Source: Sacculina carcini
Lineage: Eukaryota; Arthropoda; Thecostraca; Sacculinidae
Direction: 5' to 3'
Length of the DNA stretch: 64,000 nt
NCBI GenBank assembly: GCA_916048095.2
Contig: OU696572.1
Span: forward strand, 5,785,362-5,849,361
Positions 55,300-64,000 of this stretch are shown here, piece after piece (position 1 is the first letter of the stretch; every line of letters starts with the position of its first letter). The notes below the pieces were generated by a model, which was not told where the DNA came from, did not search any database, and saw nothing but the letters and a program-made list of their open reading frames with translations. The translations under genes were made by a program, and so were the position numbers.

Positions 55300-56560
55300 A
55301 TTATTAATTACAGGCAAATCCAGTAGCATGGGAAGAGTGCAAGCACTATTACCACCCTGAGGTGGCCCCATGTACCGGAAGCGCCCAAAAGATTCAGAGA
55401 GAAAGAGAGTTCGAAAAGAAAAAAGTCTAGAAAGAGAGTTGGAAAGAAAATAATAAATAAATAACAATAAATAATAAACCATCATCCAATAACAATACAT
55501 AATGTCACTCCGCCCACGTTCCTCAATAAATAATAGCAATCAACAATAAATATGTGATTCAGTAAATAACAGCCATCAATAAATAAGAATAAATATTAAT
55601 AAATAAGTAATAAATTACAATCAAGTACAATAAATATGATTCAATAAGAAACATCCAACAATGAATATAAATATGATTCTATAAGTAACAACAACACAAA
55701 TAAATATGATTCAATAAACAACAACACCAATAAATATGATTCAATAAACAACAACAATAAATATGATTCAATAAACAGCAACAACAATAAATATGATTCA
55801 ATAAACAACAACAACAATAAATATGATTCAATAAACAGCAACAACAATAAATATGATTCAATAAACAGCAACAACAATAAATATGATTCAATAAACAACA
55901 ACAGCCAACACTGACTAAAAGTATAGTTTAATAAATAACAACAACCAATAATAAATAGTAATAAATAGAGAGTAAAATAAGAATAAATATATATAAATAG
56001 AAAATAAATAACTATAAGCATGAATAAATAACAATAAATATGATTAAATATACAATTAATAAGACTCAACAGTCAATTACGCTCTTTCAGTAGCATTTCA
56101 TTTACTTTGGCCTTGAATTTCTTCAAATTGTTCTGCGAGAAAGCCTCCTCCTTCAACGTGTTCCAAGTAGACACAGTGGCCGGAAGAAAGCAACGTTGGA
56201 ATTGTTTTGTACGACAACGAATTGGAGCCATGCACTGGGAATGCTGTTTGGATGTAAACCGTGTGCTTCTTGCTGCCACGAAATCATCAGGAATTGACTT
56301 GCTCATCGGATGATGGTCGTTGTGCTTGATATTGTACAGCATGCACACGCTGCTGACCTTTCGACCATGGCAAAGATCACCAAGAACCAAGTCACCACAG
56401 AGGAACTTACAAGTTCTAACAACTCTGTTGATGAGATTGAGGTGACAATCCGCAGCAGAAGACCACACGGGGGCGCAGTACTCCAGAATTGGCTAAATGA
56501 AACAGCGAAAACAACTTTTTCAGATTGTGCTGCTACCGAACATCAATAATTCATAATTAA
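55300..56560 (-). pseudogene. LINE-C C-terminus, 3' UTR and tail
   Basis: The minus-strand frame 56468-56073 (open upstream to about 56510) reads VLWSSAADCHLNLINRVVRT, GRKVSSVCMLYNIKHNDHHP, STWNTLKEEAFSQNNLKKFK. This is the C-terminal region of a CR1/Jockey-group RT protein. The 3' UTR (56072-55300) contains a minisatellite and ends with GGGCGCTTCCGGTACATGGG and (TAA)n, the same end as at 32165-32275. 5'-truncated upstream of 56510. Confidence 0.78.
55690..55910. repeat. minisatellite, about 30-bp unit
   Basis: About seven units of AATAAATATGATTCAATAAA followed by CAACAACAA with small length changes, in the 3' UTR of LINE-C. It gives artificial repeated peptides in several frames. Confidence 0.9.
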
Positions 56561-57036
56561 GTTACTCATAGTTATTCATAATTAAGTTCAATAATTCATA
56601 ATTCAAATCAGCCCCGCTCTTTCAATTTCCCAAATTGCCTAGCCTAACTAACCTGACCTTACATAACCTGAACTTACATAACCTAATATAGAAAAAAGAG
56701 AACCGGGACTGAAGCGGGACCAAACGTACCTGGGACATAACCGTATATTTGCCGACCTTCACATTCTTTTCGGTGCCGCAGTACCGCCTTCACTGTAGGG
56801 CGTACTTTGGAGTAGTTCGTTTTCATGTAAACAAAGCTGATGCCGTTCCACTTGACAAACATATTCTGGCTCCTTTGGTTGAATTTGAAGAATTGAATTT
56901 GAATTTGAATTGAAGAAGCGCACATAGTTGTATCATCGGTAGACATATTGCCAAATCAAAATATCCAGAATAATATATAAAAATGCAGTATTAAAAACGA
57001 AGGGGTCACCAATGTGGTGGTTCACTCTGGTTAAAT
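56561..57036. other. unassigned; scattered AACCT-like units
   Basis: Contains CCTAACTAACCTGACCTTAC near 56640 and an 87-codon minus-strand ORF (56946-56683) without recognisable motifs. I cannot call a gene. Confidence 0.4.
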
Positions 57037-59449
57037 CAGCGGTTCTTAACCGGGGGGGAATTTTCCCCCAGGGGTAAATTTGACACTTCCCGGGGGAAAA
57101 TGGGAGCTCGATGTGACGGTCTATGCTTGGCTAATCTGGCTGGGCGTCGTCCTGCAATTTTAATTGACCGAAGCGATTTGGACTTGATAAATACCATGTG
57201 ATGCAGACAAATGATTTAAAATGAAACATCCATCACCATCATGGCGGTGTGTGGTGGATATTGTTTCATCATTTCAATTGTCAAACATGTGATCGATACT
57301 ACTATGGTTTTTGTTAGTGTACAAGGCGTGTATGTATGTGCACGTGTAAAGCGAGTATGACGGTTTGCGCGTACAAACGTCGTAATTCGTTCAGTGTTGT
57401 GCTGAATGGCTTTGTAGCATGACTCAGATACGTTAGCTACATCCTCACGTGGTCCAAGCTTGTATCATACATATGTGTCATCCATCAATTGTCACACTCA
57501 CACACAATAATGTCGCTTAATATACAGTTGTGTATTGACAGTCGTATCATTCGCATGTGTTCCACGCACACCGAAACAAGTACGTGTGGTATATTCACTT
57601 CTCCTTTCCCCACGCTTTCACGATCTAGTTTCCATTCTTACTTCTCAATTTACTGGCAATTAGATTTGTAATTCAATTATTTATTATTATCTCTTCACAA
57701 TTTATCTGTTTCGTGTCATTTTTTCTGGTAGCTAGTCTAATCTTCTCTATCCGCAACTAATTCATGTTTCACATTTTCTCAGATGTCTAAGAAACGGTTG
57801 TACCATGATTCGTACCTTGAACTTGGATTCACATGTCTGGTGAAGAATGGTCAGGAGCACCCTCAATGTGTCATCTGTTCGAAATGCCTGGGAAGCGGGT
57901 CCATGAAGCCGTTTCAGCTACGACAGCACCTGACGAAAAACCATCCGGAGGTTCAGAACAAGACACGAGAGTACTTCGCTCTCCGGGAAAAAGCAATGAA
58001 ACGCGCCCGACTGCATGCTACCGGAGACTTACAAACGCAAAGCTCCGCAATCGTGGATGCTTCCTACGAGGTCACCTTTCAAGTTGCCAAAACGAAGAAG
58101 CCCCACATGATCGCGGAAGATATCGTCAAGACATGCCTGCTAGCATCCACGAAGCTGGTGCTGGGAGAGTCCGCCTGTGAAAATATGAAGAAAATCTCTA
58201 TGTCGAACGACACGATTCGGAGCAGAAATGACGATTTGGCCATGGACATGCAGGAGCAACTGATCTTGAAGATTCGTGAGTCACCGTTTTTTCCATTCAA
58301 CTTGACGAGTCAACGGACGTTGCAAATCTGTCACAACCCATGGTCTTTGTCCGATACGTCCATGATCGAGCCATTGAGGAGGACTTCCTGTTCTGCCAAC
58401 CGGTTACCCTGACCACCCAGGCGGCGGACATCATGCAGCTGTTGTCTGAGCTCTTTTAAGGTAATCATCTGGATTGGAATCGCATGATTGGGGTCTGCAC
58501 TGATGGTGCTCCTGCAATGCTGGGCCCAAGATCTGGACTTGGTTCCCTGATCAAGAACAAGGATCCACTGATTCAATCCACTCACTGAGTTCTTCACCGG
58601 GAGGCACTCGCATCAAAGACACTCCCGGAGGCCCTGAAGAAGAGTCTGTCGGCAGTAATCAAAGCTGTGAACTACGTGAAGGGGTTGGCGCTCAACACGA
58701 GGCTGTTTCGTCGTCTGTGCGATGATCTGGAAGCGGGACGCAGTGTTATGTTGTTCCACACCCAAGTACGATGGCTGTCGAAGGGCAACATGCTCCAGCG
58801 CGTCTTCGACTTGTTCGACGAGATCCTCCTATTCCTCAAGGAACAAGGGAAAGTCGTTCTCCTGAATCAGTTGAAGGCGGATAATTTCGACCTTCGCCTG
58901 GCGTACCTCACTGACATCTTTGGTTCCCTCAATGACTTGAACATCAAAATGCAGGGGAAGAACATGAACATTTTGGTTCAAGACGACAAGATCAGAGGCT
59001 TCGCGGCCAAACTGGACCTCTGGAAAGGACGCATTCAACGGGGAAACGTAGTCTCCTTCAGTGCGATCTCAGCTTGCCTTGTAGATGGAAACCTTCCTGA
59101 ATATGTGGCTCAGGACATCAATTCCCACCAATCCAATTTGAAGACGGACTTCCTCCGGTACTTTCCTTACGTAAGGGAAGATGTGATACCTCTTCATGGA
59201 ATGATTCGGAACCCATTCACGTGTAATGCTGAGACTGTGGACGACAGGTACCAGGAGGGGCTCTTGGATCTTCAAGCAGATGTATGTGCCAAAGATGCGT
59301 TCAAGACATTGGATTTCGAAATATTCACCGTACGAAAAGGCTGCGACATAAATAATTACCCACAGACAGCTCGAAAAAGTCAATTTCGTGTTCCGACACG
59401 GACCATCTGGACTTGGATTGAAACTATTGTATATACTCGAAGGCAGTGA
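57037..59449 (+). pseudogene. hAT transposon of the ZBED5/Charlie type, broken
   Basis: The left terminus CAGCGGTTCTTAACCGGGGG at 57037 is the usual Charlie-like hAT end. The transposase starts at MSKKRLYHDSYLELGFTCL (57783) with a BED-type finger (CVICSKC, then QLRQHLTKNH). A first part to about 58310 is open. After a frameshift come MIGVCTDGAPAMLGPRSGLG, a TAA near 58456 and a TGA near 58586, then 58667-59449 with FHTQVRWLSKGNMLQRVFDL, LAYLTDIFGSLNDLNIKMQG. The C-terminal dimerisation block is missing, replaced by a small inverted-repeat element at 59446. No right terminus was found. Confidence 0.87.
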
Positions 59450-59631
59450 CGGCGCCAGGTCTTTTCCGGTAGGGGACTGAGAGGGGCTAAGGAAAAAGAT
59501 GCGGGACTTTGGGAAACATGAATAACTACTATCGAAATGTTCATGGTCAGGATTTTTGGTGTGCTCAAGGGGGTTGGCATATTTTGGGGAATTTCAGCCC
59601 CTCCAAGTCCCCCCTTGGTACCGCCGCTGTG
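59446..59631. mobile_element. small TIR element (MITE-like)
   Basis: CAGTGACGGCGCCAGG at the left and, reversed, CAGCGGCGGTACCAAGG at the right end (59631) form imperfect inverted repeats; the 186 bp between are non-coding. No clear target duplication is visible, so the limits are tentative. The hAT frame runs into it and stops at its fourth codon. Confidence 0.55.
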
Positions 59632-59770
59632 AGAAATTCTTGAGAAAAAAACCGACAGGAACGCATATTTTCATTATTAGACTAGTAATTCTTATTGTTG
59701 TGTTAAATTTCGTGCGTTGAACCCATTTCCTCTAAAACATTGAGTTGGTGACATTATAAGCGTAAACCGA

Positions 59771-60133
59771 CAGTGATCTATTTTTAGATCACTGAATGTA
59801 AATCGATCCTATACAGGAGTTATAATTATTAGAACATTGAAATTCGTTGTGAAGCAGCATGAGGTAATAGATATATAATTCAAACCAATTAATTTTCTAC
59901 TCGAGGTCGTGTGTCTATGCTGTGGGTCAACAAAGAGAACCACCGAAAAAGGGTAAAAATGGTCTACTTCAATGCTCTATTAGGACAAGGTAGAAACTCC
60001 AAAGTAATTATTTAAAATAATATATCATAAGTACAAGGTCCAAATATTATAACAAATAAATTATATTCATCATATCAAAAATCAATTCTAAGAAAAAAAT
60101 TGTTGAAATTGGTGATCTATTTTTAGATCACTG
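59771..60133. repeat. paired palindromes, possible MITE
   Basis: CAGTGATCTA-TTTT-TAGATCACTG at 59771-59794, and again with GG at its start at 60111-60133. Each is a hairpin; together they bound a 316-bp AT-rich segment. No target duplication is seen. It might be a small DNA element whose ends are palindromes. Confidence 0.5.
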
Positions 60134-60592
60134 CCGGCTAATGGGTTAACTTCTTCATGTATTATATTCCAAGTTGTACGATTCAAGTACTGATTACTAC
60201 ATTTCGATTGTATAAATGGTTGCTTGGTAACTTGGTTGATGTGTTCTTAGTGTTCACACATGGGAACATAACTGTTACTTGGCAATCCTTTCTTCAAATG
60301 TTCCAAAGTTTTCAGTCATAATATATGTTCATCATCATTGAGGTGATTTGCAAATTTCGATTGGAATTCGTCAATATTAACTATACCTGGGATGATATAG
60401 GTTAGGTGTATGAAGCTTGTAATCCTGACACAACCACGAATGGTCAAAACGTATCGTAGTAATAGTTTTTTAGTTTTTTAGTATCAAACACGTGTTCTCA
60501 TACAATGTGTCTGTGTGCGTGCGTGTGTGTGTATGTTTGTGTATATATGTGTGTGAGTGTGCGCGTACTGTACTGTACTGCGGACATGATAG
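60134..60592. other. intron sequence before DNA2 exon f
   Basis: No element recognised; a TG-rich stretch lies at 60507-60560 just before the acceptor GACATGATAG. Confidence 0.5.
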
Positions 60593-60724
60593 GTGTATAA
60601 GACGCCGTTTTTGCGCGTGGGCGCCCCGGAACGTATGCATCCTCTGGTGCGTCCTTACAGCTGTGAAAAGGCGTGTCAATCGGCCAGCACGGTGGAACAA
60701 CTCGATCGCATCTACAACAGTGTG
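60593..60724 (+). CDS. DNA2: DNA2 exon f: helicase domain 1 continuation
   Basis: 44 codons: VYKTPFLRVGAPERMHPLVR then PYSCEKACQSASTVEQLDRI and YNSV. Human: [20 protein letters not shown], then [20 protein letters not shown] and ELYNSQ. With the acceptor at GATAG|GTG the distance from LLKL (exon e) to FLR equals that in human. Phase 0 at both ends; the donor GTAAGT at 60725 matches the consensus fully. The next exon (expected LIVATTC-like and the DEAS Walker B) is not within the remaining 3.3 kb. Confidence 0.9.
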
Positions 60725-62010
60725 GTAAGTTGCTAGGAATGAGGTTTTGAGTCCGGATGTCTCGGGGTGTCGATTTTTATTGATCGATCGTTGAAAACGT
60801 CTACTCGAGCTCATTGAATTTGGGTTTTACTTTCTCTTAGTGTGCATCTTAGCAGTCATAATTTTCTCTTTTTTCATTAATAAATTACATTGATATATTG
60901 AGAATTTTGCGGATAAACGTTTTGAAGTTTGACGGGTTATTTATAAGAAAAGTTGCCTTATGATGGTTTATTTTGATGGGCTCATTTACTGGATGTCAGA
61001 TTATCTGATATTTTTGTGCGTTTGTTCAACTGTAGTTGTTTGTCGGTTGACACACGTGTTGAGGCGTCACAGTCAGTGCAGTTGCGCTCAAAATTTTCCA
61101 TCGTTCCGTTTGTGAAGATTTGTGTGGCATTACACTATTCCTCGTAAATTTGACGCTTTGCAGATAGTTCACGCTACTGTGATTTAATTTTAATGAATTA
61201 GTGAAACGAAGAGGTTTTTATATGCAATTATGTTAATTGTTTCGAGGATATACACTAGTTTTTGTAGATGTTTTTATTCTTAAATTTAAACCGCCCTTTG
61301 TTTTTTAACAGTCTTTTTATTGTAACAGTTTCATTACGAGATATGATTTTCGCCCCGTTTGACTTTACTCTGCACTTCGTATTACTAATAAGAAGTACAG
61401 AGTGTAACACTACACTAAGGTGTTACTAGGCGTACCACTAATAAGTTACTAGGCGTACCACTAATAAGTTACTAGGCGTACCACTAATACATTACTAGGC
61501 GTACCACTAATGAGCTATTAGTGTAACGATTTGAAAGTGTATATTTATGTAACTTTCGATAATTAGTCCGCGCCATTCTAACTCATGTCTTGATAATGCA
61601 TAACACTGGCCTGCGTTTCAAAACTTTTTTCAAAAGGTCGGATTTTCTCAGCTGTTTTTATACAAGTTTCGTTTGCTGAATCCGAAAAGGCTATCCATTT
61701 TTCTCAATTAGCTCGAGTTTTCACACTATGTCAAGGATAACATCTCACACACTGATGTATATTGGAGTGGGTATACTGATACATTTTGCCACAAAGTTGG
61801 AGATTTCTCAGCTGTTCTAATACAAGTTTCATGTGCTGAATTCTAAAAAGCCATCCATTTTAATCGATTAGCTCGAGTTTTCACACTATGTCAAGGATAA
61901 CAGCTCACACACTGATGTATTAATATGCATATTGCAGTGGGCATACTGATACATTTTGCCCCAATTCTCACCCTTTTCTCCTGCTGCATGCATCATATCT
62001 AATGTCATCA
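60725..62010. other. intron sequence with tandem duplications
   Basis: Four units of about 23 bp (GTTACTAGGCGTACCACTAA) lie at about 61425-61515. A segment of about 150 bp (TAGCTCGAGTTTTCACACTA at its centre) occurs at about 61645-61790 and again at 61808-61962. No coding sequence. Confidence 0.75.
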
Positions 62011-62182
62011 TCATATCTCAGTCTGAGCTCTCTGCGTGGCTGGCTTACAAGTCGATCACCACCAACTTCCTGGGTAACCACATACGTGTGATTGAAGAAC
62101 GGTACCAGGGTCGGTGGGACGTTAACTTCCTGGCGGACTATTGCTGGTGCTTGAAGAGGGACGTCCCATTCGGAAGTCCGTG
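62011..62182 (+). pseudogene. unidentified transposon-derived protein fragment
   Basis: Open piece reading SELSAWLAYKSITTNFLGNH, IRVIEERYQGRWDVNFLADY, CWCLKRD. The blocks TNFLGN and ERYQGRWDVNFLADYCWCLK resemble a widespread arthropod protein family of likely transposon origin, in which they are separated by about 60 residues, so an internal deletion joined them here. The family's function is unknown to me. Confidence 0.5.
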
Positions 62183-63300
62183 AAAAGATGATGAGGAGGA
62201 AAAGATCCGTGAAAAGATGAGGTTGTCATCGAACCGATCGCAGGCAACGATGATGAATTCATGAAGTAGGATGTTGTTTCGGTTATATTTGCATAAAAAG
62301 TCAGGTGTTCCATTATGTAGGAATACTTGAGTCACAGGTGTTCAATGACACTTGGAGCACAAAATACTTGAGGCACATACATGATGGAACTGGAGACAAG
62401 TTTTCGTTTGAGGGAACAAACAATCCAGACGTCTATGACTCAAACGTTGAAGACTTTGTGAAGAAAATACCTAAGCCCATAATTGTTAAGAGCAAGTTGA
62501 TGCTCAGTGCTTCTCAGTGCAGTGCTCAGTGCTTGGTGGTTTAGTAGTTAGATAGGTAAATATGTGATGTATCTGCTGTTATTTTTCTGTTTCGTTCTCT
62601 TTTTAATTGGGGGCCCACTTTACCCCAAAGCCCGGGGTAAGCAGGCCAGGGTATTATTTAGGTGTATGTACATCAATACATGAGAAATAAAGCTGTCGTT
62701 ATTTTTCGAGGGAAACACCGTTAGTATGTACCCATTCATACAATACAAATTCTGTTCTTTTCTGACCTTGAAAAACCTCAGAAATTGGGTCCCACTTACC
62801 TCGGGTTGTGGTATTTAAACAAATAAGTGCAACTTTTATGGGTTTTATCGAAAAAAAAGATGCGGACCATTCACTTAGAGCGACTTTAATGTGAGTCGAC
62901 TCACATATTACAGTCGAAAACGATACCACGCAACATACAGCGACGAGTTGTACGCCGTATATCAACGATTCACGATACAACTAATGTATATATTGCTTCT
63001 CAATTTCCGATATTCGCTTAACGAGAATTTTGATGTATTTTTTATGCAATAGGAGCATGTGGAATGAATGTATACAAATGAACATATGAAATATATGTAT
63101 ACGAAATGGGAATAATCATTAAATATATCTTATGTATAATATTCAATATCTAAATGGCTTTAAGTTAGTGTTATGTAATGTTTTTCTCTGATTCCACACT
63201 TATTCACGAGTCAACATTTAATTTACAATAACAACACTGAGAAGTGCATTACATTCAGTTGTTTCATCTAGCCCATCAAAGAAGAATAATCAAAGAATAA
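62183..63300. other. unassigned intron sequence
   Basis: Includes a 79-codon open piece (62305-62544) without recognisable motifs, and GGGCCCACTTTACCCCAAAG near 62610, possibly a transposon end. No gene supported. Confidence 0.4.
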
Positions 63301-64000
63301 TCTAGCCCATCAAAGAAGTCAGTCTTTACTCGGTTCAAGAGCATTCAAATATTGTGCACCAGTGCTATACAATAAATTGCCAAACTATATCAAAATCAGC
63401 TTGAATATTAAAATATTCAAGAAAAGACTTAAGACATTCATGTTTTATAAGGCATATGATCTGGTCAATCAGATTATAAGAGATGACTTCAAATGTTGAT
63501 TATTGACTTGGTCTGAATATTGAAATGTACGTCTTATTATTACCGACTGATTGATGGCTCCTGCTGGTCTTCATATTATGTTCATCATCACATGTGTTGA
63601 TTGTTTCAAGCCTGTCTGTTTAACCTGTCATTATTGCTCTGTTTGGGATCTACTTTATAAATTGATTGTGTTTATTGTTGTTGCGTATGTGTGTTGCTTA
63701 TTTTGTGTAAATGTATGTGTGTATGCGTGTGATAGTTTTGCTTGTATGCTCGTACTTATGTGCAATCTTGTGTATATGTGTGTATGTATGTATAGGTACA
63801 TGCATGTGTGTATGTGTACACGAGTGAGTGTATATCTAAATATTGTGAAGTTTGTTACTGCTGCTGCAAATTATTGCTACCTTGATGTGCTATGTCCTAT
63901 ATAAATTGTGGTTCTGCGAGCTCCTCCGGAGGAGTAGAACTAAAATATTCATAATGAATAAAGAATCAAATTACACGAGGGGAAATCAAACGAAAATATA
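63301..64000 (+). pseudogene. LINE C-terminus and 3' UTR at the window edge
   Basis: NLAHQRSQSLLGSRAFKYCA, PVLYNKLPNYIKI and IFKKRLKTFMFYKAYDL, ending at a TGA near 63499, are the last about 65 residues of a CR1/Jockey-group RT protein. A 3' UTR with a (TG)-rich stretch follows and ends near 63900-63980 with TATATAAATTG, a CTCCTCCGGAGGAG palindrome and AATAAAG. The segment CTAGCCCATCAAAGAA is duplicated at the truncation point (63270 and 63302). Continuation beyond 64000 is unknown. Confidence 0.75.

Noticed and set aside
55641..56069. A repetitive Leu/Ile/Tyr-rich membrane-like ORF
   Set aside because: It is the translation of the LINE-C 3' UTR minisatellite.
56683..56946. 87-codon minus-strand ORF as a host exon
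   Set aside because: No motif, no splice context, and it is close to transposon sequence; support is too weak.
60593..60602. Acceptor GTATAAG|ACG for DNA2 exon f
   Set aside because: In frame, but it would remove three residues relative to human; GATAG|GTG gives the exact length. RNA would decide.
1..64000. CRISPR arrays, rRNA, prokaryotic operons or integron-like systems
   Set aside because: Direct repeats here are microsatellites, minisatellites or transposon ends; there is no regular repeat-spacer pattern or bacterial gene.

Overview
The window is animal nuclear DNA, most likely from an invertebrate. It has spliced genes, dense (CA)n microsatellites, several LINE clades with PHD-type ORF1 proteins, restriction-like-endonuclease LINEs, Gypsy, hAT and mariner elements, and interstitial (AACCT)n arrays. 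AACCT/TTAGG is the telomere unit typical of arthropods, so an arthropod is my first guess, but a few short internal arrays do not prove it. I see no prokaryotic operons, CRISPR array or rRNA.

The main result is that the window appears to be one host gene. Six short plus-strand exons (11963-12190, 25910-26377, 42598-42765, 43276-43427, 55091-55203, 60593-60724) encode about 420 consecutive residues of DNA2, the nuclease/helicase of Okazaki-fragment maturation and DNA end resection. They run from the end of the nuclease domain with the Fe-S cluster cysteines, through the beta-barrel linker, to the Walker A motif and the start of helicase domain 1. All six are open, agree with the animal protein in order and spacing, and join in matching codon phase. 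One junction (26377 to 42598) is a GC-AG intron. Earlier and later exons lie outside the window or were not found.

The introns (13.7, 16.2, 0.5, 11.7 and 5.4 kb, plus partial introns at both ends) are filled with transposons. 1-11960 (before the first visible exon): an I-like LINE ORF1/RNase H fusion, an antisense hAT relic split by a tRNA-derived SINE, a piece of an RLE-type LINE, a CR1-group LINE, one copy of an unnamed repeat (R1) and a Gypsy 5' end. 12191-25909: a nearly complete antisense CR1/L2-like LINE (family A), an RLE LINE endonuclease, an antisense LINE of family B, and a second R1 copy that carries a mariner which itself carries a hAT piece. 26378-42597: a hAT-like element with a nested terminal-inverted-repeat element and AACCT arrays, a LINE RT remnant, LINE-C, an RLE LINE RT domain, a 5'-inverted I-like copy, and a Gypsy whose 3' LTR is split by a full-length, apparently intact I-like LINE (36766-42403) with a 15-bp target duplication. 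43428-55090: two head-to-head Gypsy elements, three more LINE-A pieces, a gag-protease fragment and a foldback just before exon 5. 55204-60592 and beyond: LINE-C, a ZBED-type hAT relic, small inverted-repeat elements, and at the right edge a LINE 3' end.

Nothing here looks like a new multi-gene system. The unusual points are the DNA2 gene architecture with its GC-AG intron, the intact I-like LINE, a terminal RNA hairpin conserved by compensatory changes across LINE families A and B, and several nested insertions whose target duplications can be read directly.
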